Shown piece by piece: positions 1 through 9,941 of a stretch of 64,000 nt of DNA (positions within the stretch are counted from its first letter, which is position 1; each line of letters starts with the position of its first letter). The notes beneath the pieces are model-generated. The model had not been told where the DNA came from, did no database searches, and was given only the letters and a program-made list of their open reading frames with translations. Both the position numbers and the translations under genes were made by a program. The DNA lies in NCBI GenBank assembly GCA_016718135.1, contig JADKEF010000001.1, positions 245,001 through 309,000 on the forward strand, in the 5' to 3' direction. Source of the stretch: Acidobacteriota bacterium (GTDB lineage: Bacteria > Acidobacteriota > Blastocatellia > Pyrinomonadales > Pyrinomonadaceae).

Positions 1-741
<741 letters not shown>

Positions 742-912
742 ATAAATCTTGTTTACAAGCAAATTTATATCAAGCAACGCAAGAAGAAAGAAGTAGTAAA
801 AAGTAGTGAACTCGCAATGTATTCAGTTATCAGATATCAATTTTGACAATATTAGTAAGAGAACGGCCAAGGCCGTCACCCACGCGGATCGCGTGAATCT
901 TACGAACACTTT

Positions 913-1027
913 TCCGGTGATTGTATCGGCAGGGTCACACCCGTTCCCATCCCGAACACGGTAGTTAAGCCTGCTTGAGCCGATGATACTGCATCTTTCA
1001 GGTGTGGGAAAGTAGGTAGTCGCCGGA
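913..1027 (+). rRNA. 5S ribosomal RNA
   Basis: A 5S rRNA gene of about 115 nt follows the 23S gene. The ends TCCGGTGA and TCGCCGGA pair to form helix I, and the conserved core CCCATCCCGAACACGG and GAGCCGATGATACTGC is present. It is followed directly by a strong intrinsic terminator. A damaged second copy is found at 2172-2280. Confidence 0.95.
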
Positions 1028-1040
1028 TCTAATTCAGGGA

Positions 1041-1069
1041 AAAGCCCGCTCGTTTTGAGCGGGCTTTTT
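1041..1069 (+). terminator. rRNA operon terminator
   Basis: An 11-bp perfect stem (AAAGCCCGCTC paired with GAGCGGGCTTT) with a short loop is followed by a T run, just after the 5S gene. It is a typical Rho-independent terminator ending the rRNA operon. A mutated copy of the same element lies at 2293-2322. Confidence 0.92.
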
Positions 1070-1232
1070 CATTTGTTGCGGGGTGCTGTGACAACGGAGC
1101 GTTCCGACATTTTGAAGAATGTCTGATCTCGGACGTGTTTGGAGCCGGGTTACAAGCTATAATCACGCATTGTTAGTTGAAGGAAAGGGAATCCTTCTCG
1201 GGGTAATTCGTCAATTAGGATTCAATAAATAC

Positions 1233-2108
1233 ATGGCATCGGGATTCTTTGCAGTTTTGGATGATATTGCGGCGTTAATGGACGACGTGGCTTTGGCCAG
1301 CAAGGTTGCGACTAAGAAGACCGCGGGAATTCTTGGTGACGATCTGGCCGTAAACGCGGAAAAGGCGACGGGGTTTGTTTCTTCCCGCGAACTGCCTGTT
1401 TTGTGGGCAATTACCAAAGGCTCGTTTATCAACAAATTGATAATTGTTCCTCTGGCGTTTTTATTGAATGTGATTTACCCACCCGCGATAATCGCGGCAT
1501 TGATGCTTGGGGGAATTTATCTCGCCTACGAGGGCGTCGAAAAGATCCTTCACTGGATCTTTCATCGCGACGAGCATTCCCACGCAGTTACCGAGCCCCA
1601 TCCGGAAGATAGCGAAGCAGCCGAGAAGGCGAAAGTAAAATCGGCTATATCGACTGATTTTATTCTTTCGATCGAGATCGTGATCATAGCGCTGGGAACA
1701 GTTTTGGATAAGCCTCTGGGCATTCAGATCCTAACAGTTTCGGTGGTCGCTTTGATCGCAACCGTCGGTGTATATGGGCTGGTCGCTTTGATCGTCAGGA
1801 TGGACGACATCGGATACAAGCTGATCGCCTCGTCCGAGGAAAAAGGAGTTACGGCCAAGTTCGGTCAGTTCCTGGTTGATCTTCTACCCAAGGTTATTCG
1901 GCTTTTGAACATCGTCGGCACAATTGCACTTATCCTCGTAGCCGGAGGTATCTTCGCTCACAACATAGATTTCCTGCACCACCTTTTGCCGCAGGTTCCT
2001 TCGATCATTAAAGAGATCGTTTATGGTATCGTCGCCGGCCTGATTGCAGTAGGCGTTGTAACTGTAGTTAAAAAAATCTATTCATCCTTTGTTAATCCTA
2101 ACAAATAA
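1233..2108 (+). CDS. DUF808 family inner-membrane protein (YedI-like)
   Basis: Membrane protein of about 291 residues belonging to the DUF808 family (E. coli YedI). The family signature is clear: a start-proximal LDDIAALMDDVA, then ATKKTAGILGDDLAVNA and SSRELPVLWAITKGSFINK, four or five hydrophobic segments, and the mid-protein TDFILSIEIVIIALG. The function of the family is not established. I chose ATG 1233 because it matches where family members begin and has AGGA 12 nt upstream; an in-frame ATG at 1119 would add 38 residues with no family similarity. The gene is alone between the real 5S gene and a decayed 5S copy, so it sits inside a duplicated rRNA tail. Family assignment is firm; the start is less so. 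Confidence 0.9.
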   Translation: MASGFFAVLDDIAALMDDVALASKVATKKTAGILGDDLAVNAEKATGFVSSRELPVLWAITKGSFINKLIIVPLAFLLNVIYPPAIIAALMLGGIYLAYEGVEKILHWIFHRDEHSHAVTEPHPEDSEAAEKAKVKSAISTDFILSIEIVIIALGTVLDKPLGIQILTVSVVALIATVGVYGLVALIVRMDDIGYKLIASSEEKGVTAKFGQFLVDLLPKVIRLLNIVGTIALILVAGGIFAHNIDFLHHLLPQVPSIIKEIVYGIVAGLIAVGVVTVVKKIYSSFVNPNK

Positions 2109-2124
2109 TTGCACCAAGCTGAGC

Positions 2125-2152
2125 AGCCGCAAAGGGTAAACGCATAAGCCAG
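2125..2152 (+). repeat. Short copy of a 23S rRNA segment
   Basis: These 28 bases match positions 170-197 of the 23S gene at 26 of 28 sites (AGCCGCAAAGGGTAAACGCA compared with AGCCGCAGAGTGTAAACGCA, then the identical TAAGCCAG). It lies about 20 bases before the decayed 5S copy, in the same order as in the rRNA operon, so it is best read as a remnant of a duplicated rRNA operon end. Confidence 0.8.
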
Positions 2153-2171
2153 AGATCCGAACACCGAGTTT

Positions 2172-2280
2172 TCCGGTTATTGTATCGGCAGAACCCATCC
2201 ATCCCGAACACCGTAGTTAAGCCTGTTTGAGCCGATGATACTGCATCTTTCAAGTGCAAGAAAGTAGATAGTCAGCCGGA
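2172..2280 (+). pseudogene. Decayed 5S rRNA copy
   Basis: This segment aligns with the 5S gene at 913-1027 over its whole length but carries several substitutions and a net loss of about seven bases in the first third, where GGGTCACACCCGTTCC has become GAACCCATCC. The core GAGCCGATGATACTGCATCT is unchanged. The loss removes part of helix II/III, so a functional 5S is unlikely. It is followed by a mutated copy of the operon terminator. Confidence 0.85.
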
Positions 2281-2292
2281 TCTAATTCAAAG

Positions 2293-2322
2293 AAAAGCTT
2301 GCCCATTTTGAGCGGGCTTTTC
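2293..2322 (+). terminator. Mutated copy of the rRNA terminator
   Basis: Copy of the terminator at 1041-1069, preceded by the same TCTAATTCA lead-in. The left arm has changed from AAAGCCCGC to AAAGCTTGC, so two G-C pairs become G-U pairs and the stem is weaker but still foldable. It would end transcription arriving from the DUF808 gene. Confidence 0.7.
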
Positions 2323-2384
2323 TGCGTTCTCAGGCGTAGGGAAGCCGTTCGGCTGTGATACTGTTCCTATAGAGGACAATCTTC

Positions 2385-3124
2385 ATGAAATTTCTCTCAA
2401 AGTTCGCTCTAGTAATTGTAGTGCTGTCTATAGGTTATGTAGTTCCCTCAAATGCTCAGACGGGTGAGGGTGGAGGTGTTCCCATTGAAATAGTGTTAAA
2501 GACTCCTCAGGACTCCTGTTCAAAGGATGATCTAACATGCATGAACAATGGTGACCCATTCATATCAAATCCCGTACGATATGACCTTCGAAATATTAGT
2601 AACAAAGCGATCCGTTCCTATGTGGTTGTGTTTGATCGGCGAAATGAACGGCTAATTGAGATTATTTCCTATCTAGCTGACCTACCCGAAAAAGGCAAGG
2701 AACTTTATCGTGGATACACGGCAGATCGGAAAGAAAAGTTTCGATCTCACTGGACTATATTGAGTTTGCTGACGGAAGTACTTGGGGGCCGGACCGCTTA
2801 CGAAAATCTAAGGAAATAGCGGCGTATTGGGCGGGTATTGACTCCGCCATTCAACGGCTAAAGGATTTAGTGAAAAACGATGTGTCATCGGACTACTTTA
2901 TTAAAAGAGCGTCGCGCATCTCAGCATCATCTTGGCTGGGAATCCTAGACAAGGATCCTGATATTGGAATAGAAAGAGCTAGAGCCTCTGGCTACCGACA
3001 TGTAGTTCATCTTCTTCTACTTGAATCCGAGGGCTATCTTCAACCTTCACAGTTCGAGCAAGAACTACAGAAGAAGGCCCACGAACTCGCCCGCAAATTG
3101 GAATTAATGGACGCAAAAAAGTAG
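2385..3124 (+). CDS. Secreted protein of unknown function (frameshifted)
   Basis: Not recognised as a named family. The first reading frame (from ATG 2385) encodes a signal peptide (hydrophobic FALVIVVLSIGYVV then SNAQ) and about 120 residues including VRYDLRNISNKAIRSYVVVF, then runs into an unlikely tail. One base earlier in phase, the sequence reads DYIEFADGSTWGPDRLRKS followed by KEIAAYWAGIDSAIQRLKD, open to the stop at 3122-3124. The two halves join if one base is missing near 2745-2750; adding it makes the length a multiple of three (247 codons). The intact product would be a secreted protein of about 246 residues with an Ig-like N-terminal part and a helical C-terminal part. It is either a sequencing error or a recent pseudogene; I favour the former given similar indels elsewhere. 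Confidence 0.65.
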
Positions 3125-3222
3125 TCAACTGTTCAAAATCTTGAGGTTCTTACTTCGAATTTCTGCAACCTTCTTTGTACCAAAACGATATAATTTAGAT
3201 AGGCATACATTGCCTACCGTTA

Positions 3223-5403
3223 ATGAACTTCGAGACATTTTTCCGATTCATTTCATATCTAGCCGTATTCTGCGGCTTTTTGGCGTTGTGGGTTTCGGGG
3301 ACGTTTGGCGTTGTTGAGTCGTTGGGATTTGTCGGGGTTATCGTCGGAGCGTGGTTTCTTGAAGGTTCGCGGTGGCAGATCTCGGAGTGGGTTGGGACGG
3401 GGATGATCGTTCTTGCTTTGCCGGTGTTTTATCTGGCGTGGCGGTTTCCAGATCATTACGCCGACCGGTGGCGAGACGTGGATCGCAGGCCTTTTGGCGC
3501 GGATGATCCTGAGTTTGACGGCGGTCAAGTTATTGCAGAAAAAGAGCGATCGGGATTGGATATTTCTGTATCTGATGTCGTTCTTTGAGGTTCTGCTGGC
3601 TGCTGGACTGAGTATCAGTGCGTTGTATTTTGCGTCATTTATTGCGTATTTGCTCGTGATGGTGTGCGCGGTTATTGCTTTTGAGATCCGCAAGACTTCA
3701 TTCGCAGTGGAGCGGAGCGTGGTCGGTGACTTAGAGAAGAAGCGTGATCCGAGTTCTGATGGCAACGCCACGCTGCCTGTTCGCCGTTTGCCGACTGCAG
3801 CGGTTGGGCTGATCGTCTTTATCGTCGCTCTCGCCCTCCCGTTATTTTTCATGCTGCCGCGTGGTGGCGGTTCGGGGCTTGGGGCGAATAATGGCGGGGC
3901 CGGGACGACGACGGGCTTTGGCGATACGGTTCGCTTGGGCGGCAGCGGGCTGATCCAGGAGAATAATTCGATCGCGATGCGGGTCAAGTTTGAGAATGAG
4001 CTCGAGCTGCAGTCCGAGGTCTACTTCCGCGGAGCGGTTCTCGACAGCTTTGATAACAGATCTTGGAGCCGGTCAAAGAATACCCCGCCTAACCTTATCA
4101 TCAAAGGCGAACGAGATTTTGTGGCAGTCGAGCCGCTCTCTGAGCGGCGTAATTTTACCAAGCAAACATTCATCGTCGAGCCGATGGACATCCCGATGAT
4201 CTTTGGGGTGCCGCGGATAATGGTGCTGCAGGCCGGCTTCCCACTTTTGCAGCGTGACGCGTACGGTTCGATCCGTCACAAGAACGGCTTCGAACGCGTC
4301 ACGTACACCGTCTACTCCGATCGCTCGACGCCGGCTGAATCTGCCCTAAGAGCAGACAAGGTTGCGTATACGACGGACGTCCAGAATTATCGCGATCTGC
4401 CTGATGTCTATGACCGCCGCATTGCGGATCTTGCAAAGCAGATCACCGAGAAGATCGGGAACCGCTATGACAAGGCCAAAGCGGTCGAGGAGCATCTGCG
4501 GAACAATTTTGGTTACACGCTCCAACAGAAGGCCGGTGGAGACGAACCGCTCGCGGATTTCTTGTTCAATGTTCGCGAAGGCCATTGCGAATATTTCGCG
4601 ACCGCGATGGCGGTGATGCTGCGAACACAAGGGATCGCGACGCGTGTGGTGAATGGCTTTCACGGTGGAGAATATAATGACACTGCCGGTGTTCTCGTCG
4701 TGCGTCAGCGAAACGCACATGCTTGGGTCGAAGTGTATTTTCCGGGTGAGGACGCCTGGATAACCTTCGATCCGACTCCGGCGTCCGGCGAAAACGACGT
4801 GGCTGCGACCGGCTTCGTCGGCACGATGAATAAATATCTAGAAGCTCTCGAGACGTATTGGATCGAGAATTTCGTGGCCTTTGATAACCAGGAGCAGCGA
4901 TCGCTCGCAAGCTCCGTGCGTACAGGTTTTCTCAATTATCAACAAGCGATCGCCGGATATCTCGGTCGGACACAGGACGCAGCGGCTGAGTGGCTAGCGG
5001 ATATTCGCGGTGACAAAGGTTGGGAGGCTCGCCGGGACGCTGCCATCTATGGCATCGCATATCTGATCGCAACTCTGCTCGGTATTGTCCTGCTCGTCTG
5101 GTCTTACCGGAAAATGGTAAGATTGAAAGTTTGGCAGAGGCTGTGGGATCGGCTCTTAAGAGACGGCAAGCGTCGATCGTCGAGTTTTACGAGCGGATGC
5201 AGAAGCGGCTGGCCGAAAAGGGTATCGTTCGCGAACCGCATCAGACGCCGATGGAATTTGCGAATGCGGTTGGAATGCCGGAGGCCGTGAGCATTACTGA
5301 AAAGTACAATCGCGTTCGATTCGGCGAAAAGGCATTGTCCGAACGGGAAGCTTCCGAGATCGAGAATTGGTTGAGAGGATTGGAACATAAAGGTGTTGCA
5401 TAG
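3223..5403 (+). CDS. TgpA-like transglutaminase membrane protein (two frameshifts)
   Basis: Reconstructed product of about 726 residues: an N-terminal block of hydrophobic segments (DUF3488 type), a periplasmic transglutaminase-like domain and a C-terminal membrane segment with a DUF4129-type tail. The Cys-His-Asp triad is visible in EGHCEYFATAMAVML, NAHAWVEVYF and ITFDPTPASG. Such proteins are thought to act as papain-like hydrolases or transamidases at the cell envelope. The gene is split in three frames: an extra C at about 3448-3449 (restoring WRFQIITPTGGETW), and a missing base at about 5150-5170, after which the tail reads RRQASIVEFYERMQKR to the stop at 5401-5403. The two indels cancel, so the total is again a multiple of three. 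The stop lies three bases before the first rimO start. Confidence 0.85.
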
Positions 5404-5405
5404 AT

Positions 5406-6791
5406 ATGTGGTACGTGCCACATATGAAACAAATGACAGGAATGAAGAAAGTAGGATTTGTCAGTCTCGGCTGCCCTAAGAATCTCGTTGACAGCGAGGT
5501 GATGATGGGCGAGCTTGCGGCGGCTGGCTATGAGATAACGAATAACGCCGACGAAGCCGATACGGTCGTCGTGAATACGTGCGGCTTTATAGAATCGGCG
5601 AAGCAGGAGTCGATCGACGCGATACTCGAGGCGACGAGTTGGAAAACCGATGGTCAGGCGACTCGCGTGATCGTTGCCGGGTGTTTGGTCGAGCGTTATC
5701 GCGACGACCTGATGAAGGAATTGCCCGAGGTCGACGCATTTATCGGCACCTCACAGGTCCGTGATATCTTGAAGGCCGCTGATGAGACATTTGATTCTGC
5801 CAAGCTAACGATCACGCCGATCGGCAACAAATCAGCAACCTATCTCTACGACGAATACACGCCGCGAATGCGTGCGACCGAGTCGCATACTGCATTTATC
5901 AAGATCGCCGAAGGCTGCGACCGCCCGTGTGCATTTTGCTCGATTCCCGGTATGCGTGGCTCATTCAGGTCGCGGCGGTTTGGTTCGATCATCGAGGAAG
6001 CACGACAGTTGGCCGAGCAAGGCGTGAAAGAGATCGTCCTGATCGCACAGGACTCGTCACGCTACGGCGAAGACCTCGGTGAGGTCGATGCCCTTGCCGC
6101 CTTGATCCGTGCACTCGGCGAGATCGACGGTATCGAATGGATCCGTCCGATGTATGCCTTCCCGACGCATATCTCAGATGCATTTCTCGCCGCGATCGCC
6201 GAGACTCCAAAGGCCGTCAAATATCTCGACATGCCGCTGCAGCACGCTTCGCGAAATGTGTTGAAGCTGATGAAACGCGGCGGCACACGCGATTCGCTCG
6301 AACGCCTGATCGGGCGTGTTCGTGATGCTGTTCCCGGAATCGCTATCCGAACTACTTTCATCACTGGCTTTCCCGGCGAGACGGAAGAGGATTTTGAGGA
6401 GCTGATCAAGTTCGTGCAGAATTGCCGCTTCGAGAATCTAGGTGTCTTTACGTATTCAGACGAAGAAGGAACTGCCGCTTACGAGCTGCCAAACAAGGTC
6501 GATCCAAAAGTCGCGATGCAACGCCGTAATCGCTTGATGAAAGAACAGGCCAAGATCAGCAAACAGTTAAATAAGTCGCGTATCGGCAATACTTACAAAG
6601 TGATGTTTGAAGGCCTTTCGCAGGAATCAGACCTGCTTTTCCAAGGCCGCCTCGAAGGACAAACCCAGGAGATCGACGGTTACATTCTTATCAACGATAT
6701 GCCCGACGACTTCGAGCCACAGATCGGTGCGATCTACGACGTTAAGATCACCGAGGCACACGCGTACGATCTCGTTGGCGAGATCGTGTAA
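5406..6791 (+). CDS. rimO: Ribosomal protein S12 methylthiotransferase RimO
   Basis: Radical SAM enzyme that methylthiolates the conserved aspartate of ribosomal protein S12. The order of domains fits RimO: N-terminal UPF0004 domain starting KVGFVSLGCPKNLVDSEVM (with cluster cysteines also in VVNTCGF and VAGCLVERY), radical SAM motif CDRPCAFCSIPGMRGSFRSR, and a C-terminal TRAM domain ending near YDLVGEIV. Length (461 aa from the first ATG) is normal. ATG 5406 has AAGGTG about 10 bases upstream, but the conserved sequence begins at MKKVGF (ATG 5442), so the true start may be later. It follows the transglutaminase gene closely and is probably co-transcribed. Confidence 0.95.
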   Translation: MWYVPHMKQMTGMKKVGFVSLGCPKNLVDSEVMMGELAAAGYEITNNADEADTVVVNTCGFIESAKQESIDAILEATSWKTDGQATRVIVAGCLVERYRDDLMKELPEVDAFIGTSQVRDILKAADETFDSAKLTITPIGNKSATYLYDEYTPRMRATESHTAFIKIAEGCDRPCAFCSIPGMRGSFRSRRFGSIIEEARQLAEQGVKEIVLIAQDSSRYGEDLGEVDALAALIRALGEIDGIEWIRPMYAFPTHISDAFLAAIAETPKAVKYLDMPLQHASRNVLKLMKRGGTRDSLERLIGRVRDAVPGIAIRTTFITGFPGETEEDFEELIKFVQNCRFENLGVFTYSDEEGTAAYELPNKVDPKVAMQRRNRLMKEQAKISKQLNKSRIGNTYKVMFEGLSQESDLLFQGRLEGQTQEIDGYILINDMPDDFEPQIGAIYDVKITEAHAYDLVGEIV

Positions 6792-6800
6792 AAGATTTGG

Positions 6801-7310
6801 CTATTTTGGTTTAGGTAGAGAATATTCGAGCACAAAAGAATGCTTGCCGCCCTCGATGACGATCGTCATCTTTCCCGAGATCCCGACGAGTTCGCCAGTT
6901 CCTGAACCAGGAACGACCGCGATGTTCAGGTCAAACTTGCCATCCGCCATCGTCCCGACGTGCTGCAACAGAAATCCACCCTTCTTGCCATCTAGTGTTC
7001 CGTTAAGCCGTTCCATCGCGACATAGCCGCCGGTTCCCGCGGGTTCGCCTTGAAAACCGAGCATCTGGCCTTTGCTCGAGGCTGTCAAAGCTCCGCTGAA
7101 TTGCTTATCGAGGGCCAAACGGCCGATGGTTGGGTCGCCGACATTTTCCTCGGCAGCTACGGGAGTTACCTTTACTTCAAATGTTCCGGTCGCGCGTTTT
7201 GTCACTATTTTTACCTCTGGTTTTCCGCTCTTTGCTACTGTTTGTCCAAACGAGAACGGAGCTAAACACAGCGTCCCTATCGTCATTAGAAAGCCGGTCG
7301 TGAAATTCAT
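6801..7310 (-). CDS. DUF3224 family secreted protein
   Basis: 169-residue protein with an N-terminal signal peptide (FLMTIGTLCLAPFSFGQ) and one DUF3224 domain, a small beta-barrel related to allene oxide cyclase-like folds. Family marks: TGTFEVKVTP, LDKQFSGALTASSKGQML, GYVAMERLNGTLDGKKGGF, VVPGSGTGELVGISGKMTI and KHSFVLEY. Many DUF3224 proteins are cytoplasmic; the signal peptide here puts this one outside the membrane. No enzymatic function is established. It converges with rimO, leaving a 9-base gap. Confidence 0.88.
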   Translation of the reverse strand: MNFTTGFLMTIGTLCLAPFSFGQTVAKSGKPEVKIVTKRATGTFEVKVTPVAAEENVGDPTIGRLALDKQFSGALTASSKGQMLGFQGEPAGTGGYVAMERLNGTLDGKKGGFLLQHVGTMADGKFDLNIAVVPGSGTGELVGISGKMTIVIEGGKHSFVLEYSLPKPK

Positions 7311-7361
7311 GTTGAGATACTACCACATCCAAGAGGGGTGGTTTTACGAGATCGAAAGCGA

Positions 7362-7877
7362 TCAGTTAAGGTTGCGGGTGGTATGTTCGGTGACGCTGCC
7401 GACTGGTACCTTTTCACGATCACTCGTTGGGAAATCAATATCGTTCGCACTAAAGCGTGCCTCTTCCAATTTTCCGACTAACGGAGACGTGTCCAGCTTG
7501 ACCTCAGCGTCGTGGACAGCGGTCGCTTCCACCTTTCGTTTCTTGTACTTCTTCGTCGGAAACACAAATCCGGCACCAAGCATCAGCATTCCGGCCGCGA
7601 CGATCACCATAAATAACATCTTGCCGTACGAGTCCGGATAGAGGGCGAAATCACGCAAGGCACCATTGATCAGGCCGATGACCAAGCCGAGTATGAAGAA
7701 CCCGACGCCGAGACGCATCAACTTAAAGTTTGGCCGAGTCGTGATCTCGGGAGCCGTCTCGGCTTCTCCGTTGACAATCTTGCTTACGGCGTCGAGCGAG
7801 AGGCCGCAGCTGCGACAATAACTCGTGCCATCGCTAAATTGATTGCTGCATCTCGGGCAATATAGATTGTCTGCCAT
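7362..7877 (-). CDS. Zinc-ribbon membrane protein, unknown function
   Basis: 171 residues. The N-terminus holds a zinc ribbon with two pairs of cysteines (LYCPRCSNQF and SYCRSCGLSL), followed by a hydrophilic linker and two membrane segments (LGVGFFILGLVIGLI and MLFMVIVAAGMLMLGAGFVF) and a basic, then acidic cytoplasmic tail. The architecture is common among small Acidobacteriota membrane proteins, but the role is unknown. It is the last of a short minus-strand group with the DUF1304 gene upstream. Confidence 0.75.
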   Translation of the reverse strand: MADNLYCPRCSNQFSDGTSYCRSCGLSLDAVSKIVNGEAETAPEITTRPNFKLMRLGVGFFILGLVIGLINGALRDFALYPDSYGKMLFMVIVAAGMLMLGAGFVFPTKKYKKRKVEATAVHDAEVKLDTSPLVGKLEEARFSANDIDFPTSDREKVPVGSVTEHTTRNLN

Positions 7878-7886
7878 TTGTTAGTA

Positions 7887-8264
7887 TTACGCTGCCGATC
7901 GGTGCGAAGTTCGTTCTGATAGCAGTACAAACACAAGTGCCACGAATGCCGGCAATGCTTGCGTCAAAAGGATAGATGTCTTAGCCGTCAATCCTCCAAA
8001 GATCCCTGCTATGACGACGCAGGTCAGAAAAAACAATTTGATGTCGCGCCGTCCGCTGACCAAGCCCCAGATGGTGCCCGCCGCTAGAAAGCCATTATAA
8101 AGACCTTGATTCATAGCAAGGACGGCGGACGTGGATCAGAATTCCGGTGTCATTCCGAAAACCTTGCGGCCGAACGGATGATCCCAGAAGAACATTTCAA
8201 GAATGAGAATGCCGATGTGTTCTACCGCGACGAGTGCTGTGAGAAATAGTGCGACTTTCTTCAT
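7887..8264 (-). pseudogene. DUF1304 family membrane protein with an in-frame TGA
   Basis: Both halves of a DUF1304 protein are present in the same frame: MKKVALFLTALVAVEHIGIL to FGRKVFGMTPEF, and then AVLAMNQGLYNGFLAAGTIW with two further membrane segments. They are separated by one TGA codon (complement at 8136-8138). Family members have a small residue at that position, and the residues on either side line up one-to-one, so a single base change rather than an indel produced the stop. ATG 8264 was chosen because it matches the family start. The full protein would be about 125 residues. It may be a pseudogene or carry a base error. Confidence 0.8.
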
Positions 8265-8378
8265 ATATTTAGGGGCGACGAAGTTGATCGTGCGGTAAGG
8301 CAACTTTTTTACAATCACAGTATCTTAATTTACGGATTGAAACAATTTGGTTAAAATTACCGTAATCACAGGGTAACT

Positions 8379-8984
8379 ATGGCAGTTGCTGAAATAAGTA
8401 TAGGTAGCGTGAGGGACCTCTCTGACGGCGATATCATCGCGGGAACGGTTGCCGGGCGTTTGGACGGGTTTGAAGAACTTGTGCGGCGGTATCAGCGTCC
8501 GATCACGGGCTATGTTTTTCGCATGGTCGGTGAATATGAGTCGGCACTGGATGTGACGCAGGAAGTCTTCATAAAGGTCTATAACTCGCTCCACAAATAC
8601 AGCCCCGAATACAAATTCTCGACATGGCTGTATCGGATCGCTCACAATGCGGCGGTCGATCATCTTCGTCGAAATTCGATCACACCGCAAAGCCTGGAGG
8701 CCGAGAACGCAGATGGATCGTTTCAGATCCAGATCGAGAGCCGTTTATCGTCCCCCGAACAAGACCGCGAACGCAGCGAATGGCGGACCGAGATCGATTC
8801 GGTCGTACGTGCGCTCCCGCCTGCATACCGTGACCTGATCATGCTCCGACACGGACAGGATCTTAGCTACGACGAGATCGCCGAGGTGACGGGGCTTCCA
8901 CTTGGAACGGTCAAAAACAGGCTCTTCCGAGCTCGAGAGTTAATGCGTGAGATGTTTATAGCAAGAGGATTTACAGGAGTCTAA
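8379..8984 (+). CDS. ECF-type RNA polymerase sigma factor
   Basis: 201-residue extracytoplasmic-function sigma factor. Region 2 is seen as FEELVRRYQRPITGYVFRMV to FSTWLYRIAHNAAVDHLRR, and region 4 as ALPPAYRDLIMLRHGQDLSY followed by EIAEVTGLPLGTVKNRLFRA. It is first in a tight four-gene operon with a DUF4870 protein, a zinc-finger anti-sigma factor and a polymer-forming membrane protein, so its activity is probably held in check by the anti-sigma and released by an envelope signal. It is divergent from the DUF1304 gene. The target promoters cannot be read from this window. Confidence 0.95.
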   Translation: MAVAEISIGSVRDLSDGDIIAGTVAGRLDGFEELVRRYQRPITGYVFRMVGEYESALDVTQEVFIKVYNSLHKYSPEYKFSTWLYRIAHNAAVDHLRRNSITPQSLEAENADGSFQIQIESRLSSPEQDRERSEWRTEIDSVVRALPPAYRDLIMLRHGQDLSYDEIAEVTGLPLGTVKNRLFRARELMREMFIARGFTGV

Positions 8985-8988
8985 ACCT

Positions 8989-9363
8989 ATGTACAACATG
9001 CAGCAAATGCCACCGGCACAGCTTCAAACGGCGGACGAGCGTCAGATGGGAATGATCATGCATCTGTCGCAACTGATCAACGTCCTGTTTTTCCCGATTG
9101 GCATTGTCGCCCCGATCGTGCTCTGGCAGACGCAGAAAGACAAAATGCCGGCGCTCGATGCCCACGGCAAAATGGTCACGAATTTCATGATCTCGATGAC
9201 GATCTACATGATCGTTAGCATCATTCTAATGTTTGTTCTGATCGGTTTTCTGACTATCTTGGCAGTAGCGGTCATGGGAATTGTCTTTCCGATCATTGGT
9301 GGCATCAAGGCAAATAATGGTGAGCTTTGGTCTTACCCGCTGACGATAAAGTTTTTGAAGTAA
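8989..9363 (+). CDS. DUF4870 domain membrane protein
   Basis: 124-residue membrane protein. DUF4870 marks: an N-terminal amphipathic part with DERQMGMIMHLSQLINVLFF, then IVAPIVLWQTQKDKMPALDA and two hydrophobic hairpins, ending GIKANNGELWSYPLTIKFLK. The family is of unknown function and is often found near sigma or stress genes. Here it lies four bases after the sigma gene with GGAG upstream, and six bases before the anti-sigma gene, so the three are one transcription unit. Confidence 0.9.
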   Translation: MYNMQQMPPAQLQTADERQMGMIMHLSQLINVLFFPIGIVAPIVLWQTQKDKMPALDAHGKMVTNFMISMTIYMIVSIILMFVLIGFLTILAVAVMGIVFPIIGGIKANNGELWSYPLTIKFLK

Positions 9364-9368
9364 CCTGA

Positions 9369-9941
9369 ATGAAGGCTCTCGAGCACAACCTACAGGCATG
9401 TCCCGCGGACGAGATCTCGGCATATATTGATGCCGAGTTGACGCCCGCCCGGGAACTTGAGCTTGAGGCTCATTTTGCTGTCTGTCGGCCATGTACCGAG
9501 GAGCTAAATCTTCAGAAACAATTCCTTTGCGGCCTCGACAGCTCTCTGAAGCACGATGACGAGATAGAGCTTCCCGTTGATTTTGCGCGGCACATCGTCG
9601 CCAATGCAGAGAGCACGGTTGCTGGCCTTCGACGGCCGCGGGAACGCTATAACGCATTATTTATCTGTGCGGCGATGCTGCTTTTCGGTTTGTTTGCCCT
9701 CGGGGCGGATGCTGGACGAGTATTTAACGGAGTAGTCGTTGGGGTCGAGCAAATGGGGGCCGTGGGGGCATTCTTTGCTAAGGTGGTTTACTCCATCTTT
9801 CTCGGTTTTGCGATCATCATTCGAGCGGTCGCCGCTCAGGTACAGGTCGGTGATGGATATTTTCTCTTTCTCCCCGCATTTGTTGGGGTTGTATTTGTGA
9901 TGTTCGTTTCGCGAAAGGTTTTGGGCACCGGTCGTGCATGA
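9369..9941 (+). CDS. Anti-sigma factor with zf-HC2 zinc finger
   Basis: 190 residues. The N-terminal cytoplasmic part has the anti-sigma zinc motif H-x3-C-x2-C in AHFAVCRPCTEEL, preceded by ACPADEISAYIDAELTP, which is typical of zf-HC2 (ZAS) domains. Three hydrophobic segments follow (about residues 97-115, 132-150 and 163-180). By position it is the cognate inhibitor of the sigma factor at 8379-8984. Its end overlaps the start of the next gene by four bases (ATGA type), so translation is coupled. Confidence 0.88.
   Translation: MKALEHNLQACPADEISAYIDAELTPARELELEAHFAVCRPCTEELNLQKQFLCGLDSSLKHDDEIELPVDFARHIVANAESTVAGLRRPRERYNALFICAAMLLFGLFALGADAGRVFNGVVVGVEQMGAVGAFFAKVVYSIFLGFAIIIRAVAAQVQVGDGYFLFLPAFVGVVFVMFVSRKVLGTGRA

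Noticed and set aside
742..912. tRNA gene in the 23S-5S spacer
   Set aside because: No cloverleaf or TPsiC/GTTC motif was found.
2172..2280. A second functional 5S gene
   Set aside because: Net loss of about seven bases in the helix II/III region and several substitutions; kept as a pseudogene.
8136..8138. TGA read as an amino acid (selenocysteine or tryptophan)
   Set aside because: TGA is a normal stop elsewhere (for example pgpA), and DUF1304 has no Cys or Trp at this position.
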